Shown here: positions 1 to 11,090 of the stretch, piece by piece | Numbering within the stretch: the stretch's first letter is position 1 | Layout: the number at the start of each line of letters is the position of its first letter | From: Phlebotomus papatasi | Taxonomy: Eukaryota; Arthropoda; Insecta; Diptera; Psychodidae | Direction: 5' to 3' | Assembly (NCBI RefSeq): GCF_024763615.1 | Contig: NC_077222.1 | Span: forward strand, 24,490,001-24,554,000 | Length of the DNA: 64,000 nt | The notes under the pieces: model-generated | Told to the model about the DNA's origin: nothing | Databases searched by the model: none | Seen by the model: only the letters and a program-made list of their open reading frames with translations | Program-made: the position numbers and the translations under genes

Positions 1-590
1 GACCAACACCAGGGGCGCCACAGTCGAAAAACCAATTTCAATCTCACATAACCTCAATTATCTCGACTGTCGCTGAACCGATTTTGATGATTACTTCAAC
101 ATAATTGTAGAGGACATTTGTCTCTACATTTCGTCCATACATCATTTTTCGCTCAGACTACGCTATCACTCCGATTTTGCCGTTTAAGTGTGAAAAAATT
201 GATTTTTCCAATAATAACGCTTTGAAATCACTCAGATGCCAATTTGACTGCCTCTACTCCACAAAGACACTTAAAATAGGGTTTTAAATGGAAAGTCTCA
301 CAAAATACAACAATTCTTTCATATAGTTGAAGTTCACCAAATGAACACTTGGGGCGATCTGGTCGAAAAAACGAGTTCAGAAACAAACAACCTCGATTAT
401 CTCGGTTTCTGATTAATCGATGAGATCAAGTTCTACGGCAAAATTATAGAGAACACTCTGGACTATATTTCACCCATATATCACTTTTCTGCCAGTCCAT
501 CCAAATCCTTGATATTTTGGTTTAAATACAAAATTTGTATAATTTCACGAATTTGATTCAAGATAACTGAATGGCGACTCACAATTTCAG
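1..590. repeat. Diverged tandem repeat, two units of about 340 bp
   Basis: Two diverged copies follow one another. The first has GGGGCG at 12 followed by GTCGAAAAA, then CCTCAATTATCTCG, a TGTAGAGGACA-like block and a CATACATCATTTTTC block. The second repeats these landmarks in order from 351 (GTCGAAAAA, CCTCGATTATCTCG, TATAGAGAACA, CATATATCACTTTTC). The unit is about 339 bp and the array probably continues to the left of the window. No coding frame is maintained. It could be a satellite or the duplicated tail of a retroelement. Confidence 0.55.
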
Positions 591-787
591 CTTTAAATCA
601 AATTTGCATGCACTCCGAGTTAGCTCACGTTAAGAATCTCACCTACATAAGCCGGTTAGGATTATCTGTTCCTTTGTTTGTATATGGACAACTTAATAAG
701 AGCTATGATAGTTCTTTATAGATGGAAAAAACTTCTAAAACTTCTCTCGGAAATTAAACTTAAAAAACACTTTAGTAAATATAAGAA

Positions 788-946
788 TTGGGGCTACTTT
801 CAGCTGTGGGGCTACATTGATATACGATTTTTTCGATTTACGATATAGATTAAATTATATGGTAAGACCAAGCTTCCTTTAGGAATAAGCGAAAAAATCG
901 TAAATCAATGTAACCCCACAGCTCAAAGTAGCCTCACGTCCCCCTA
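788..946. mobile_element. MITE family K, complete copy
   Basis: The left end reads GGGGCTACTTTCAGCTGTGG and the right end is its near inverse (CCACAGCTCAAAGTAGCC, ending CCCCCTA). The arms continue inward as a match between TACGATTTTTTCG and CGAAAAAATCGTA. It is about 160 bp and non-coding, flanked by plain AT-rich DNA. A partial copy lies at 27850-27907. Confidence 0.7.
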
Positions 947-1586
947 ATAGGGCTTAACCACATTTCCGTAGGATTCTAACTTTTAAACAAGAAGCTGGAT
1001 AAGTGAACTTTAGGGGTCTGAAGCCTAAGTTTTTCTTAATTGTCCTTTATTAAAAATTGTCTTTAAGTATCTCGTCTATTTTAAAGTTATTGAAGTTACG
1101 AGTAAACCTTTCAGACTGAACCATACGCTTGAAGAGCTTCTCATAAAAACACATTTGCAATAATATGAATAGGTTTTGAATAGTTAACGCTTTTAATGTT
1201 TTATAATTTTTGCCCAACAGTAATTTTCTTAATGTCGAGAACTTTGTCTATATAAATCTTTTAATGAGAATACTCTGAAATATATTGTGTAGTGCAAAAT
1301 ATAATTAATTTTAGATGGTTTATCTTTTCTTAAAGTTTTTATACCTTCTTTATAAATAGAGTTTAAGTCATAAAGGACTCTTTCTTTAATATTCAATAAC
1401 ACTATGAAACAAATTCACAACTTTTTGGTATCTCAGAGATATTGCATGATACGATTGGTAGAACCGAATGCTCTGATTAAAAATATGGTTGTGATTTCGC
1501 TCAATAATGTCACAATTTTTTATTTAATTAATTCTTTAAAAATTAATTTAAAATTTGCTTTTTACAAGGAAATTGCCTGCAGTCTA
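947..1586. other. AT-rich stretch without recognisable features
   Basis: I see no repeat family, coding frame or RNA gene here. The short open frame at 1404-1610 has no coding bias and runs into a family C element, so I do not call it. Confidence 0.4.
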
Positions 1587-1680
1587 GGCCTAGACACACA
1601 TACGACTTAAGCCGAGAGACGGCTTGACGTTGTTATAACCAAAATAATGATCAGATAACATTTCAATCAGTTTCTGACTA
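1587..1680 (+). mobile_element. MITE family C, 3'-truncated copy
   Basis: It begins with the family C terminus (CCTAGACACACATACGACTT, then AAGCCGAGAGACGGCTT) and keeps the internal AAAATAATGATCAGA block, but it lacks the right terminal inverted repeat. Four related copies lie at 10580, 19038, 34532 and 35122. Full copies are about 130 bp. Confidence 0.65.
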
Positions 1681-1898
1681 ATACGAAATAGTCAGAAACG
1701 AGGGCATTACCCTAAAAGAGATTAAAACTTAAAGGAAATGAAGAAAAAAATTTAGTACATGACTGTACCAAACGTTACAAAAATGAAATTAAGGTCTTTA
1801 GTACTACATAGGGCGAGAACGCCATTAACTGCATTGCAATCGGTGAATGTAGGCATGGTTCACACAAAGTGAACCTTCAAACAAGGAAAATTTTCTCT

Positions 1899-2040
1899 TA
1901 AGGCGTCTACACATTGGGAGCAATTTTCGTCAAAAATTGCGTTTTTGACAGAAATTTGACATTTCCCCCTAGAACGCTGCAGGGAATTTCCTTCAAAAAA
2001 GCAATTTTTGACAAATTGCTCCCAATGTGTAGAGGGCATT
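1899..2040. mobile_element. MITE family L
   Basis: This is a 142-bp, nearly fully palindromic element. TCTACACATTGGGAGCAATT on the left is matched by AATTGCTCCCAATGTGTAGA on the right, and the inner GTCAAAAATTGC blocks are also inverted. It sits inside palindrome array cluster 1. Only one copy was seen in the window. Confidence 0.75.
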
Positions 2041-3197
2041 GATTTGCAAAGAACTAGTTCGTCATTTTTTAGCCACAAGATAGATAATTATTTACCTCAT
2101 GAGACGAGATGAAAAATAGTAAACCGTTTCTTTGCAAAGAAAGAGAAAATTCGAATAATTTGAACGTTCACATAAAAATTATTTTCGTACTTGTACTAAA
2201 TTTTAGGCATGTTTAAATTTTGCATAAATGCTTACAATTACGAAAGAAATTATTGTCCTCATTGAATTTTCTAACAGAAATTTAAATTTGAATCACTGTC
2301 ATCTGAATGAAACTACTTGACTGCAGCGATACCTTGTGTTCTATCAGTATGCTATGTACTAACATGCTATTTGTGAGATCGGTTTTCTCTTTTCTATTCG
2401 TCTTTGCAAAGTTCTTTCTTAATATTTTGTAGAAAACATTGAATGATGAGCCACTAGGAAATTAAACAACATTTAGAACATGTGTGTGCTAAAAATTTTT
2501 TAAAATGAAATTCGCAAATTCAATGAATAATTGCGACTAAATTTGTTACTTGATATAATTCATTTTTTTAAAAAGGATTCTGTAATAAAACCATAAAAAA
2601 GTAAATTGTATAAAATGATTATAAAAGTGTACTATTAAGTATGCTCTGAAACCGTTTTCATTGTATTAAATTGGAAACTAAATGAAATTAAATATTCTAA
2701 TTAGACAGTAATGTAATAAGGACTAATAAAACTCGTAATAACGAAAGTTTATTGCATAATTACAAAGCTCTTAATACAATGCTTAAAGTGAAGTTAATAA
2801 TATATTAAAGTAAAAAAAGAAAATTAATATTTCATTGTCTCAAAATTGTACCTCATCTTGACATAGATTGAAGAAATGATCATTATTCTTAATTTATTGC
2901 AATCTAACTAGTCATATAATTTTCACTCTGTTGCACAGAAATTTGTAATTTCCGCTAAAAAAAATGATGTACTAAAAATGTACTAATACTTTCTAATTGA
3001 ATATTTTTGATAAATTCTGCAAAAACTCTATCCATAATCGAGATTTTAACCCATAAAAAATAGCAAAATCAATTTACGGTTTAGCACATGAGTGTACTAA
3101 ATTAACTTGTACCACGAATTTTTCGTGAAGAATTGCTTGAGAGGCTTCATTTTTTTTATAGAGAAAATTTAGTAATTGTCTAGACTTTCATAACTAC

Positions 3198-3711
3198 TAG
3201 GGTAAAGTGATATAATTTGGAATTAGTGTTACAAATTGGACAATTCGCCGGTACAAGTTGGACATGTAGAGCGTGTGGCCTATTCGAAACATGTCAACCC
3301 AGTCGACGGCCACAACCCACCAATCCTAATCCTTTATTCCTTTGACACGCCCAACCCCTACCATCCTCATGGGTGCTGAAAGGTTGCTTTGGGGCTCTTA
3401 CTGTTAGGTAAATGTCCTCAGTCTTCAGTGAGTGAGCATCAGTCACCGTGGACGGTTCACTCTCATGAAGTGAAAAATGGGTGGCACCTTCAGTTCTCCA
3501 ATTTCCCTCTAAAGTTTGTATTCTTCTATTTAGGTGAGCCCCATCTGGGCTTACAGACATCGCTTTTTTTCTAGATATATACAGTACAAAATTTGTTTTT
3601 AAGCGCAAGGAAACAAATTATAAAATTAACGCATTAAAAATATACAAATAAAAATGAAGTACTAAATTTATCAAGAAAAAATCCCTGTCCAACTTGTACC
3701 ACTTTACCCTA
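3198..3711 (+). mobile_element. MITE family D with an internal insertion
   Basis: The ends are TAGGGTAAAGTG and CACTTTACCCTA. The body carries the family landmarks AATTCGCCGGTACAAGTTGG, TACAGTACAAAATTTG and AATGAAGTACTAAATTTATC. This copy is about 290 bp longer than the others because GC-richer DNA (about 3266-3559) sits after TTGGACAT. ACAT occurs on both sides and may be a target-site duplication. The inserted sequence is not recognised and its short open frames look incidental. Confidence 0.8.
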
Positions 3712-4046
3712 ATCGAACTCATAATAAAAGTCGACTACAATTTTTAGATTATGATTAAAATTTAGTACAAATCTAATATCACTTAAAAAAGCTCTTTATA
3801 ATTTATTCTTATATAGAGTATGTGTCCAACTAGGTTGCTTAGCTAAATATCTCCTGAAATTATTATTTAAAATATTAAAAGAAATCTGTATTTTTTGTTA
3901 TTCAAAATTATTAAGCCTTTTTTGCAATTTGGTATCAAATTCATTGTAAAAACTATAACTTTTAAAACGTCGAATGTAATGGAGTCGTACTGTACATAAA
4001 TATGTATTTATTTACATTTTAAATATTATTCATAAATTTATGTCAA

Positions 4047-4264
4047 TAGAATAAGATGGGGTAATTCTGACTTATGTCTATTTAGTAATTTTGAGATTTC
4101 TTCACTCTTTCAGGTAGCTAAAGAGAAAAAGAAAATCACGAAGAACTACAAGACTTTACATTCGAGGGTGCTTATTCGTTCTTTTTTTTTACTATCATTT
4201 AAAACTGTTAAGAAATCTGAAAGTTCCAAATTAGACATGATTTCAAATTACCCCATTTTACCCT
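4047..4264. mobile_element. MITE with GGGTAA-type ends
   Basis: TAGAATAAGATGGGGTAATT at the left is an imperfect inverse of AATTACCCCATTTTACCCTA at the right. It is about 218 bp and non-coding. The terminus resembles those of families D, E, F and I (TA followed by a GGGK-rich start), so it may have used the same class of transposase. Confidence 0.55.
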
Positions 4265-4739
4265 AATTAATTTAGTACATGCTTGTGCTAAATATCTAGT
4301 TTTAGATTTAAGAAAAGGAATTGTGAACGTAACACATTCTGTTTGTTTCAAATTCATTACTATATTTTATACGTAACTTTCGAAATCCAGACACTTATTA
4401 TTTTAGTACACGCATGTGCTAACTAGTCAGATTCAGTCTTGTTATTTTACAGGGATTTGAAAAGAATATAGTAATTATAATTTCTACATTAATTGCTCAG
4501 GTATTTATTATTGGTATTGAAAGCAGAAATTGTCGGCTGTTTGTCAAGGGAATGCTTAGTACAAACCTGTACTAAATATTTTAAAATTAGTCAAATGGTC
4601 AAAAATTGAGAGTAGATTGAATATTTTTAGTAAGTGTGGAACTATTTAAAAGTGTATTCTTCGACATATTATCTTTGTCTTTTGTTGTAAATTCTGCACT
4701 TAATAGCGACATAATTTGTTCAGATATTCATTGAGCAGA

Positions 4740-5830
4740 TTACAAAATTTTCCTCACAACTAAATAAAATTCAATCTTATCCCAATTTCCCAAAGGGAAA
4801 GCCATCTAACCATCCCTGTTTTGGAGTCATGATGTTGACTTCCTCGAGATCACCCAAAAGAGATGACTGGTTAAAAGTTTTGCTTCACAGCCAAAGCATC
4901 CACTAATACACACTTTTATGGTGGTTGTAAATTGTGAAAAACAATTTTCCACAAATTTTATATTTAGTCAAAACTGCTCCAGACCACCAAAAGCCACGAC
5001 ATGAAGCACACAAAAATGTTGGAAGTTGTGTTTGAAATTGCACATAAACAATATATTGAGGAATTTCCACCCGCATGACTTCATGAAGACATTTTTTTTT
5101 TGCAAAATAGTTTGGTAGATGGGAAAAAAAGAATTAAATACAATTATTAGACATTTTAGCTTTATTTTTTGCTCTTGCTTTTCCATCAATCCACCCAATA
5201 TATCTTTTTATTGCCCACATAAAAGTCTCATTTCATGTGCTTTCCATTTTATGAGTCATGGGGCTGTGGGGGGGAGGATGGTGAAAATTCTTTTAGACAA
5301 TGATGGTCTGGCATGAAGCTTTTTTGAGGAGGTTCATTGAGAGAAAAAGTTCACGATATGAATGTCGTCTCGAAAGAAAAATCTCTCGTCTTTCGGCACT
5401 TGAATCTCCTTTTTTTTTCTTTCGAGGGGGAAGTTGTTGAAGGGAAAAATGAAAAATTCCTTTATTTCGTAAATAACTTATGTTTGAGCAGAAGAACCAG
5501 TGCCAAGTTCATTATTTTGAGGAAATTTTCTCAGTGTGAGAAAATCACTGGGAAATGTGAAAAATATGATAATTGAATTCATTTGTATTTATTGCATTAT
5601 ACCACGAGACTCACAAGAATACCTCACATTTTCCTTTCTCGCACTTCGGTAAAAATGTACATAATGTTAAAGTTATGTAGGATGTTTCACCGTGTGAGCT
5701 TTAATATATTCCCAATGGACTCGTGCCTTAGTAAATCACGTGTGTAATTAATTAGGAAGGAGGCTATCAAGTTCTACTTTGCCGAAATTCATCTGGACTA
5801 TCGTCAGATGGGAAAATTGGTATTTCTGAT
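4740..5830. other. Unique transposon-poor island
   Basis: No repeats are shared with the rest of the window. The sequence has runs of T, blocks with ATTTTATGAGTCATGG-like words and several short open frames on both strands, none with coding bias. It resembles the other islands and is a candidate non-coding regulatory block. Confidence 0.35.
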
Positions 5831-5939
5831 ACATTTTCTTTCAATGAGATATTTGTTATGTGTGATATATTATCAATAATTGAATTTTTGTATAAAGTTT
5901 ATTGCGTAATAAGAAATTGTACTTAGATGAACTTAGGGA

Positions 5940-6613
5940 CACTCAGAAAAATAATCGAGTAAAACTTACTCAAATCCATGTTGAATTAACTCTTTTTCGT
6001 TGTGATTTTCGATTGACTATATTTTAGAGTTGATTTTACTTCTATTTAGGTGTAATATTCGGAAGAGTTGTTTTAACTTTTTTTTCCTAAAATTTACATG
6101 ACAAAAGAGTGTAAATAACTCTTTTTAAGGCTGAAAATAACTCGTTTTAAGAGTTAAAATAACTCTTTCAAATCCAAAAATGAATATGTTATGCAATTTT
6201 ATTTTTTTTTTATTTTATCATGTTCTTTATTAGTATTATCTTAACCACAAGTTCCCTATGTTCCGAGCGAAATATCACGTATGATGCAAGCACATGTCTT
6301 CATGACGCACTGTTAGGCATATTTCTAATTCATGTTCCTTATGAACTTTGTCAGACGAAAATCTTCTTGACTGAAGTATATGCTTAAAACGAAAACACTT
6401 AAGTATATACTTCAGTCGAGATAAAATTTTACATCGAAAAAGAGTAATAATTACATCGATATCCGACGAATTAATTCAATTCGCACGAACAGTTGTTTCA
6501 ACTCTATTTACGAAAATTTACAACGAAAAAGAGTAACAATTACATCGATATTCGTAGAGTTAATTCAACTCTGCCATAGAGTTGTTTTAACTTTTTAGGT
6601 TTTTTCTTTAGTG
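5940..6613. mobile_element. MITE-like element family B with internal direct repeats
   Basis: It starts CACTCAGAAAAATAATCGAG and ends in TTTTTTCTTTAGTG, a loose inverted match. GAGTTRTTTTAACTC-like words recur. A unit of about 85-90 bp containing CGAAAAAGAGTAA, AATTACATCGATAT and TTAATTCAA is directly repeated at about 6424 and 6513. A strong 20-bp-class hairpin (TGACTGAAGTATATGC and its inverse) lies at 6368-6420. Confidence 0.5.
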
Positions 6614-6990
6614 GGAAAATAGGGTACTTTTGAATTGAGGCACCTTTGAAGTAAAGCTTCTTCGTCCTATTTTTAAATGGAACAGAGTCTAATTGAAATA
6701 AAATTTAGCTTTATATTTGTTTCGCGGTACTAAATTATATAGGAGAAGCTAGGACACCACTGCCCATGGGGTAACATCGATCAATAACTTTTGATCCCTA
6801 TATTATCTATGATTTCGTATAAGTCTCGTCCTCTGAAGTTTAATAACTAATTAAAAAGTCGCAGTTTTCGGCGCTACTCCGTGTTCGGTGATACCCCAAT
6901 TTCCCCTAATGGTAAGGTGAAGTTCCATTTAAAAATAGGAGAAAAAAGCCCTATTTCATAAGCGCCCCAATATACAGTTACCCTACTTCC
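6614..6990. mobile_element. MITE family S, interrupted
   Basis: The left half has ATAGGGTACTTTTGAATTGA, then GGCACCTTTGAAG and TTTTTAAATGGAAC. The right half carries GTTCCATTTAAAAATAGG and ends GCCCCAATATACAGTTACCC. The halves are separated by a nested I-type MITE at 6740-6908. Related pieces are at 48215 and 63531. Confidence 0.5.
6740..6908. mobile_element. I-type MITE nested in family S
   Basis: The ends are ATAGGAGAAGCTAGGACACC and an inverse ending GGTGATACCCCAATTTCCCC followed by TA. The internal GTAACATCGA and CCGTGTTCGGTG words resemble the copy at 62797. It is about 169 bp, inserted at TA inside family S. Confidence 0.5.
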
Positions 6991-6999
6991 TCCTATGCG

Positions 7000-7840
7000 A
7001 CACACAAAAATTTATTTACAGGACTAAAACAACTTGTGTAATTTGGAACTATTTCTCTGTACCTCTACTTCACTTAAGGTACTTACCTACTAAATAGACT
7101 CTGATAATAAGAAATTTTAGGCCACGCCTTTTTCTAGAGTAAAACTGTCAAGTAATTTAAAGTCATTGTATTTCTCATGTAAATTGAAACCGAAATTATA
7201 AATTGAATAAAAAGTGTTAAGAATTACACAATTTTTTACACGATTATCGCTTTAATGCTACATAAGTGTGTAATTCCTGTGTAATTTTGTGTGACATCAG
7301 GCTACCGTGGAATAATCGAAATATTAAAAAGTAAATTAATTTTTTATGTATTTATAGTGTAAATATTTTACAATCGTGTGATGTACAAAACTTGATTGTA
7401 CAAATTGTGTGATTTTTTAAACCCGGAAATTTAGTTTGTTTCGAAAATTTTATTAAATGTACCTTTAGAATTAAAAAATACAAACTGAAGGACTTCATAA
7501 CTCGAGAATGGGGCGTGATCTAAAATTATCTGGGGGCGGAGCTTAATCATATAGTCAAATTTCTAATCTCTGTAAAAATCCTAAATAACACAAAAATAAT
7601 AAGAAAGTGTGAATGGAATTGCAAATCGTTCTCAATTCCATTCACACTTTTTAATTATCGTTAACTATTATAAATAAAAAATAGATACTTGTGTAAACTC
7701 ACATTGAAAATCGTGTAAAAAATTCATAAAATCATCAACTTTTTTACACAGTAATACTGCCTGAAAGTTGCCTGATAATTATCACAATAGTAAATAATAT
7801 TTAATAATATTATAGCAACATTATTAAGATAGAAATATAA
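7000..7840. other. AT-rich DNA with GTGTAAT words and a perfect hairpin
   Basis: Words of the type TTACACA and GTGTAAT recur between 7215 and 7745. At 7604-7621 and 7633-7650 there is a perfect 18-bp inverted repeat (AAAGTGTGAATGGAATTG) with an 11-nt loop. No gene is visible. It may be a decayed transposon. Confidence 0.4.
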
Positions 7841-8640
7841 TTTCCTAATTAACAATTTTATTGTTGAAGTTTATTTCATGCTGCACAATGCATAAGACTA
7901 ATTGGAAAATTTTGCGCCGAAGAGACACAATCTCCTCCCCAGATGGACAGATTAATCAACTTGGCAATTTAAAGTAGTAGAACATTCTGCAATATTTAAG
8001 TACTATTATTGTTTATTATTTGATATCAAGTGCAACACAGACCAAAGCAAAGATAATTGAAGATTTCATACAAGAACCTCTATAAGTGCTATAACATTGC
8101 TAATCAAATATATCTGTATAATGGATCGGTATTTAAAGCGATTTGCATTGATGTCGATGGAGGTGAGAGTACATCAAGTGGCAGATAAATTTGTGATTGC
8201 GTGAGATAGCAACAATTTGGTGGAAAATCAAATCAAACATCCCACCAACATAAGTGTTTTATCCTCTCAAATTCACTGGCATCTTCCGCCACTTGAACTT
8301 CTTCCTTCCAAAGCCAAATATGTGTGTTAACTCTTAAGAGTACTTCTGCTTTTGCTTCTGTTCTGACTGAAATTTATAGTCTTCTCGCATCACGGAATTT
8401 TCACAGTATATTTTCCCCATTTTCACAAATCTTTTCCCCCTCGTCTATTAATAAATCTCACCCACCCACAGCCACAATTCAATCACACTCAAAGAACAAG
8501 GCAGAATTCACAAGTCTGATATAGTGCTTTGTGAAAAGTGCATCAGCATCGCACAACGATGACGACATCAATTATCGAGATTCTATCTCATTCAGAGTTG
8601 AAAATATTCTAGTTTATTTATAAGGATTAAGTGGGCTATA
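7841..8640. other. Unique transposon-poor island
   Basis: This non-repetitive stretch has a more mixed base composition and no splice-flanked open frame. Short frames at 8324-8524 and 8631-8843 lack coding bias. It is a candidate regulatory island. Confidence 0.3.
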
Positions 8641-8873
8641 AAAGCAAATTACCAAAAGTAAAATTTGTAGCTGAGATTATTTGTAGACAACACCAAGCCA
8701 TCGAGATGTATACTTTATTCTTTCAAGATATTCAATGTCGATTTTTCGAAAATATTCAAAGTTTCAAAAGTTGTGATATTTCACAAAGACTATCCTTTGT
8801 GATCCTGACAATAAAATTGAGGCACTTACAACACGAATTATAGCTGTTTGTAGACAATTTGTTTACATTCGTA

Positions 8874-9125
8874 CACTTAGAAAAAAGAGGGTGAGATTAA
8901 CTTTTTATCCTTATAACTTTAACACTTTTTAGGTGTAAAGATATATCAACATTTTTTAATGTTAATTTTACACCTTTCTAAGGGTAAAATTAACGTCATA
9001 AAAGGTAAGTTTAACCCCATATACACCTAAAAAGGGTAATATTTACACCGATTTTGGATCAATACTGCAGGGTAAAATTAACATTTCCGGAATGTTATTT
9101 TAACTTTTTCGGATTTCTCTCAGTG
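8874..9125 (-). mobile_element. MITE family A
   Basis: The ends are CACTTAGAAAAAAGAGGGTG and GGATTTCTCTCAGTG. Internal landmarks in family order, read on the minus strand, are TTCCGGAATGTTA, ACCCTGCAGTATTGATCC, GGTGTAAATATTACCC and AATGTTGATATAT. It is about 250 bp. Several copies of the family are flanked by TA. There are eight copies in this window. Confidence 0.85.
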
Positions 9126-9436
9126 TTGTCACTATTCTGGGGGTAGTGTATGACAAGACCTGTCAACCCCTCGGAGCCAACCGCAATGGATTCAAGTCCG
9201 AAGGACCAGCAAGATAATCTCCTAAGTCCAGAAAAAATGCAAGAATTCCTCTTGTCGATTTTGATTTACGTCACTAATATATTTTAAATTTTAAATTTAT
9301 TTTCCGATGACCATATGGACCACTCTACATAACAAGATTTTAAGTCCTAGGGGCTAGACAGGCAATTTTTGTTATAGGGGATAAGGGGGTTCTTCCCCAC
9401 AAGATTAGTTTCAGACGAACCGGGGTGAACCTTACT
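9126..9436. other. Unclassified spacer with a GC-richer patch
   Basis: The segment 9134-9240 (CCTCGGAGCCAACCGCAATG and following) is GC-richer than its surroundings and could be retroelement debris. I cannot assign it. Confidence 0.25.
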
Positions 9437-10377
9437 TAGGGGGAACTGGGGCAGTAGTAAACAGGGGTAGATGTAAACACTGTGATTTTTTTCATTAATT
9501 TTAAGACTCCAGAGGTTAAAACCCATAAGCGTTCATTGATACCATGGGCATGTATGTCCACAGATGAATTGGTCAATAAAATCCTAATACTTTAAAAATA
9601 AAAATTATTTTTCTCGAAAATGTTGATATTTCGATTATTTTGGTCTTTTGAATTTCCACCTGGAAATTAAAAACTGTGTAAAGCAATCGAAATGTAGCAA
9701 TACCAGTTCTTTCCTACATCTTTTAGGATTATATCAATGCATTTACTAGAGGAATTGAGACTCTCATTATTTTAAAAGAATTAATAATTGGTCAGAAAAC
9801 AGCATTTGGGGTAGATGTAAACAGACAATTTCCATGTAATTGTGGGTGTCGCGAGTGTAGAATGAAGAGCAAAATATTTTGTCTTCTTCTTCACTTCATT
9901 CGTTTTACAGCTACATCTCGGTGGGAAAATTTTCGTTGTCCTGCGCAAATTTTTTATAAAGAAAACGCAGAAAATACTCTTAATGTCTTTCCTATTTCTA
10001 GATAAAATAAGAAACTATCAGAAGTAGAATTTTTGAAAAATATACAGTCTTTATATATCTCTTAAGTAATTAAGATAATTGAAAGTGGTACAAAGTTAAT
10101 TTTATGTGTGGAAAAAAGGGTGTTTACATCCTCCCCAGAAAGTGTTTACTTCTACCCCAGGTATTTTGTAAAAAGAGAAAAATGCACAGTGACACCAATT
10201 TTATTTTTATGAAAAACTCAATTGTTTTCCAGCATCTGCATTACGCTCGATGTATTGCGTATCCCCAAGGGTAAAACATGACCTAAGAAAGATTTCCCAA
10301 AAAATCATTGTCTGCTTGGAAAATCATCTCAAATTCGCATCTATCGAAAATGGTTACATGTGCCCCAGTCTCCCCTA
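9437..10377. mobile_element. Family I element, about 940 bp
   Basis: The termini are TAGGGGGAACTGGGGCAG and GCCCCAGTCTCCCCTA. Subterminal blocks GGGGTAGATGTAAACA occur near the left, at about 9810, and inverted near 10120-10160 (GTTTACATCCTCCCC, GTTTACTTCTACCCC). No transposase frame remains. This is the longest member of the GGGG-ended group here. Confidence 0.65.
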
Positions 10378-10579
10378 CGCTCTCTTATAGTTATATTTGT
10401 ATATGTGTTACTCCCAAGAAAAACAATCTAAAAGCGGAAAACTGCTTTCTTGTGAAAAATCGTAAATAAAATCGAAACAATACTATCATAATAAGATTTC
10501 AAACCAATCCATGTTATAGGTACGAAATTATTTTAAACTATCTTGAAAACTTTAGGACAAAATATGAATGGCAAACTAG

Positions 10580-10677
10580 CTAAGGTCACTAATAGACTTA
10601 CGAGTTAAGCCGAGAGACGGCTTAGTGGGAAACTGATGGGAATGTAGTTTAGTCATTATTTAGAATAAAATTACGTT
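10580..10677 (+). mobile_element. MITE family C, truncated by family A
   Basis: Family C landmarks AAGCCGAGAGACGGCTTAG, AACTGATGGGAATG and AATAAAATTACG are present, and then the sequence changes abruptly into the start of a family A element. Family A therefore inserted later and removed or displaced the right terminus. Confidence 0.7.
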
Positions 10678-10928
10678 GTGAGAGAAATCCGAAAAAGTTA
10701 CAATAACATTCCGGAAATGTTAATTTTACCCTGAATTACTTATCCGAAATAGGTGTAAATGTTATGCTTTTTAGGTGTATTATGGGTTAAAGTTACCCTT
10801 TTTCATGTTAGTTTTACACTTTAAAATGTGTAAGATTAACATTAGAAAATGTTGATATATTTTTACACCTAAAAAGTGTTAAAGTTACGAGGAAAAAAAG
10901 TTAATTGCACCCTCTTTTTTTCTCAGTG
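10678..10928 (+). mobile_element. MITE family A
   Basis: It starts GTGAGAGAAATCCGAAAAAG and carries the family order of ATTCCGGAAATGTTAATTTT, ACCCT, CCGAAATAGGTGTAAA, AAAATGTTGATATATT and a terminal TTTTTTTCTCAGTG. It forms the left part of an A-X-A composite. Confidence 0.85.
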
Positions 10929-11090
10929 TTCGAATAATGTGAATTTTCTTTTATTTTTCATAAAAGATTTACACATTTCTATTAAATATTACAATAGTTA
11001 GCTTATCATCTAGTATTGATAATTACATAAACAATTATTTGTAATGTCTTATTAGGAATAATAAAAGAAAATTCACATTATTCGAACACT
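10925..11090. mobile_element. Short MITE 'X' with perfect 31-bp inverted ends
   Basis: AGTGTTCGAATAATGTGAAT and eleven more bases at 10925-10955 are exactly inverted at 11060-11090. The element is 166 bp, AT-rich in the loop and non-coding. Its AGTG/CACT ends overlap the ends of the two flanking family A copies. Perfect identity of the arms suggests a recent insertion or gene conversion. Confidence 0.85.

Larger units (their letters stand above)
1751..4576. repeat. Phased palindrome array, cluster 1
   Basis: A 22-bp palindrome made of TTTAGYACA, four variable bases and TGTRCTAAA recurs at 1751, 2472, 3080, 4271, 4402 and 4555, each with at most one or two departures, plus half-sites such as 2191-2200. 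The DNA between sites is not obviously similar. If the MITEs inserted at 1899-2040, 3198-3711 and 4047-4264 are subtracted, the spacings fall near 130-170 bp or multiples of that. I infer an old, decayed tandem array or a cluster of sites for a dimeric DNA-binding protein. No other family with this motif is known to me. Confidence 0.6.

Noticed and set aside
1751..4576. CRISPR array (regular repeats with variable spacers)
   Set aside because: Eukaryotic DNA; the repeats are 22-bp palindromes with spacers of over 100 bp and no cas genes; spacing is irregular without correction.
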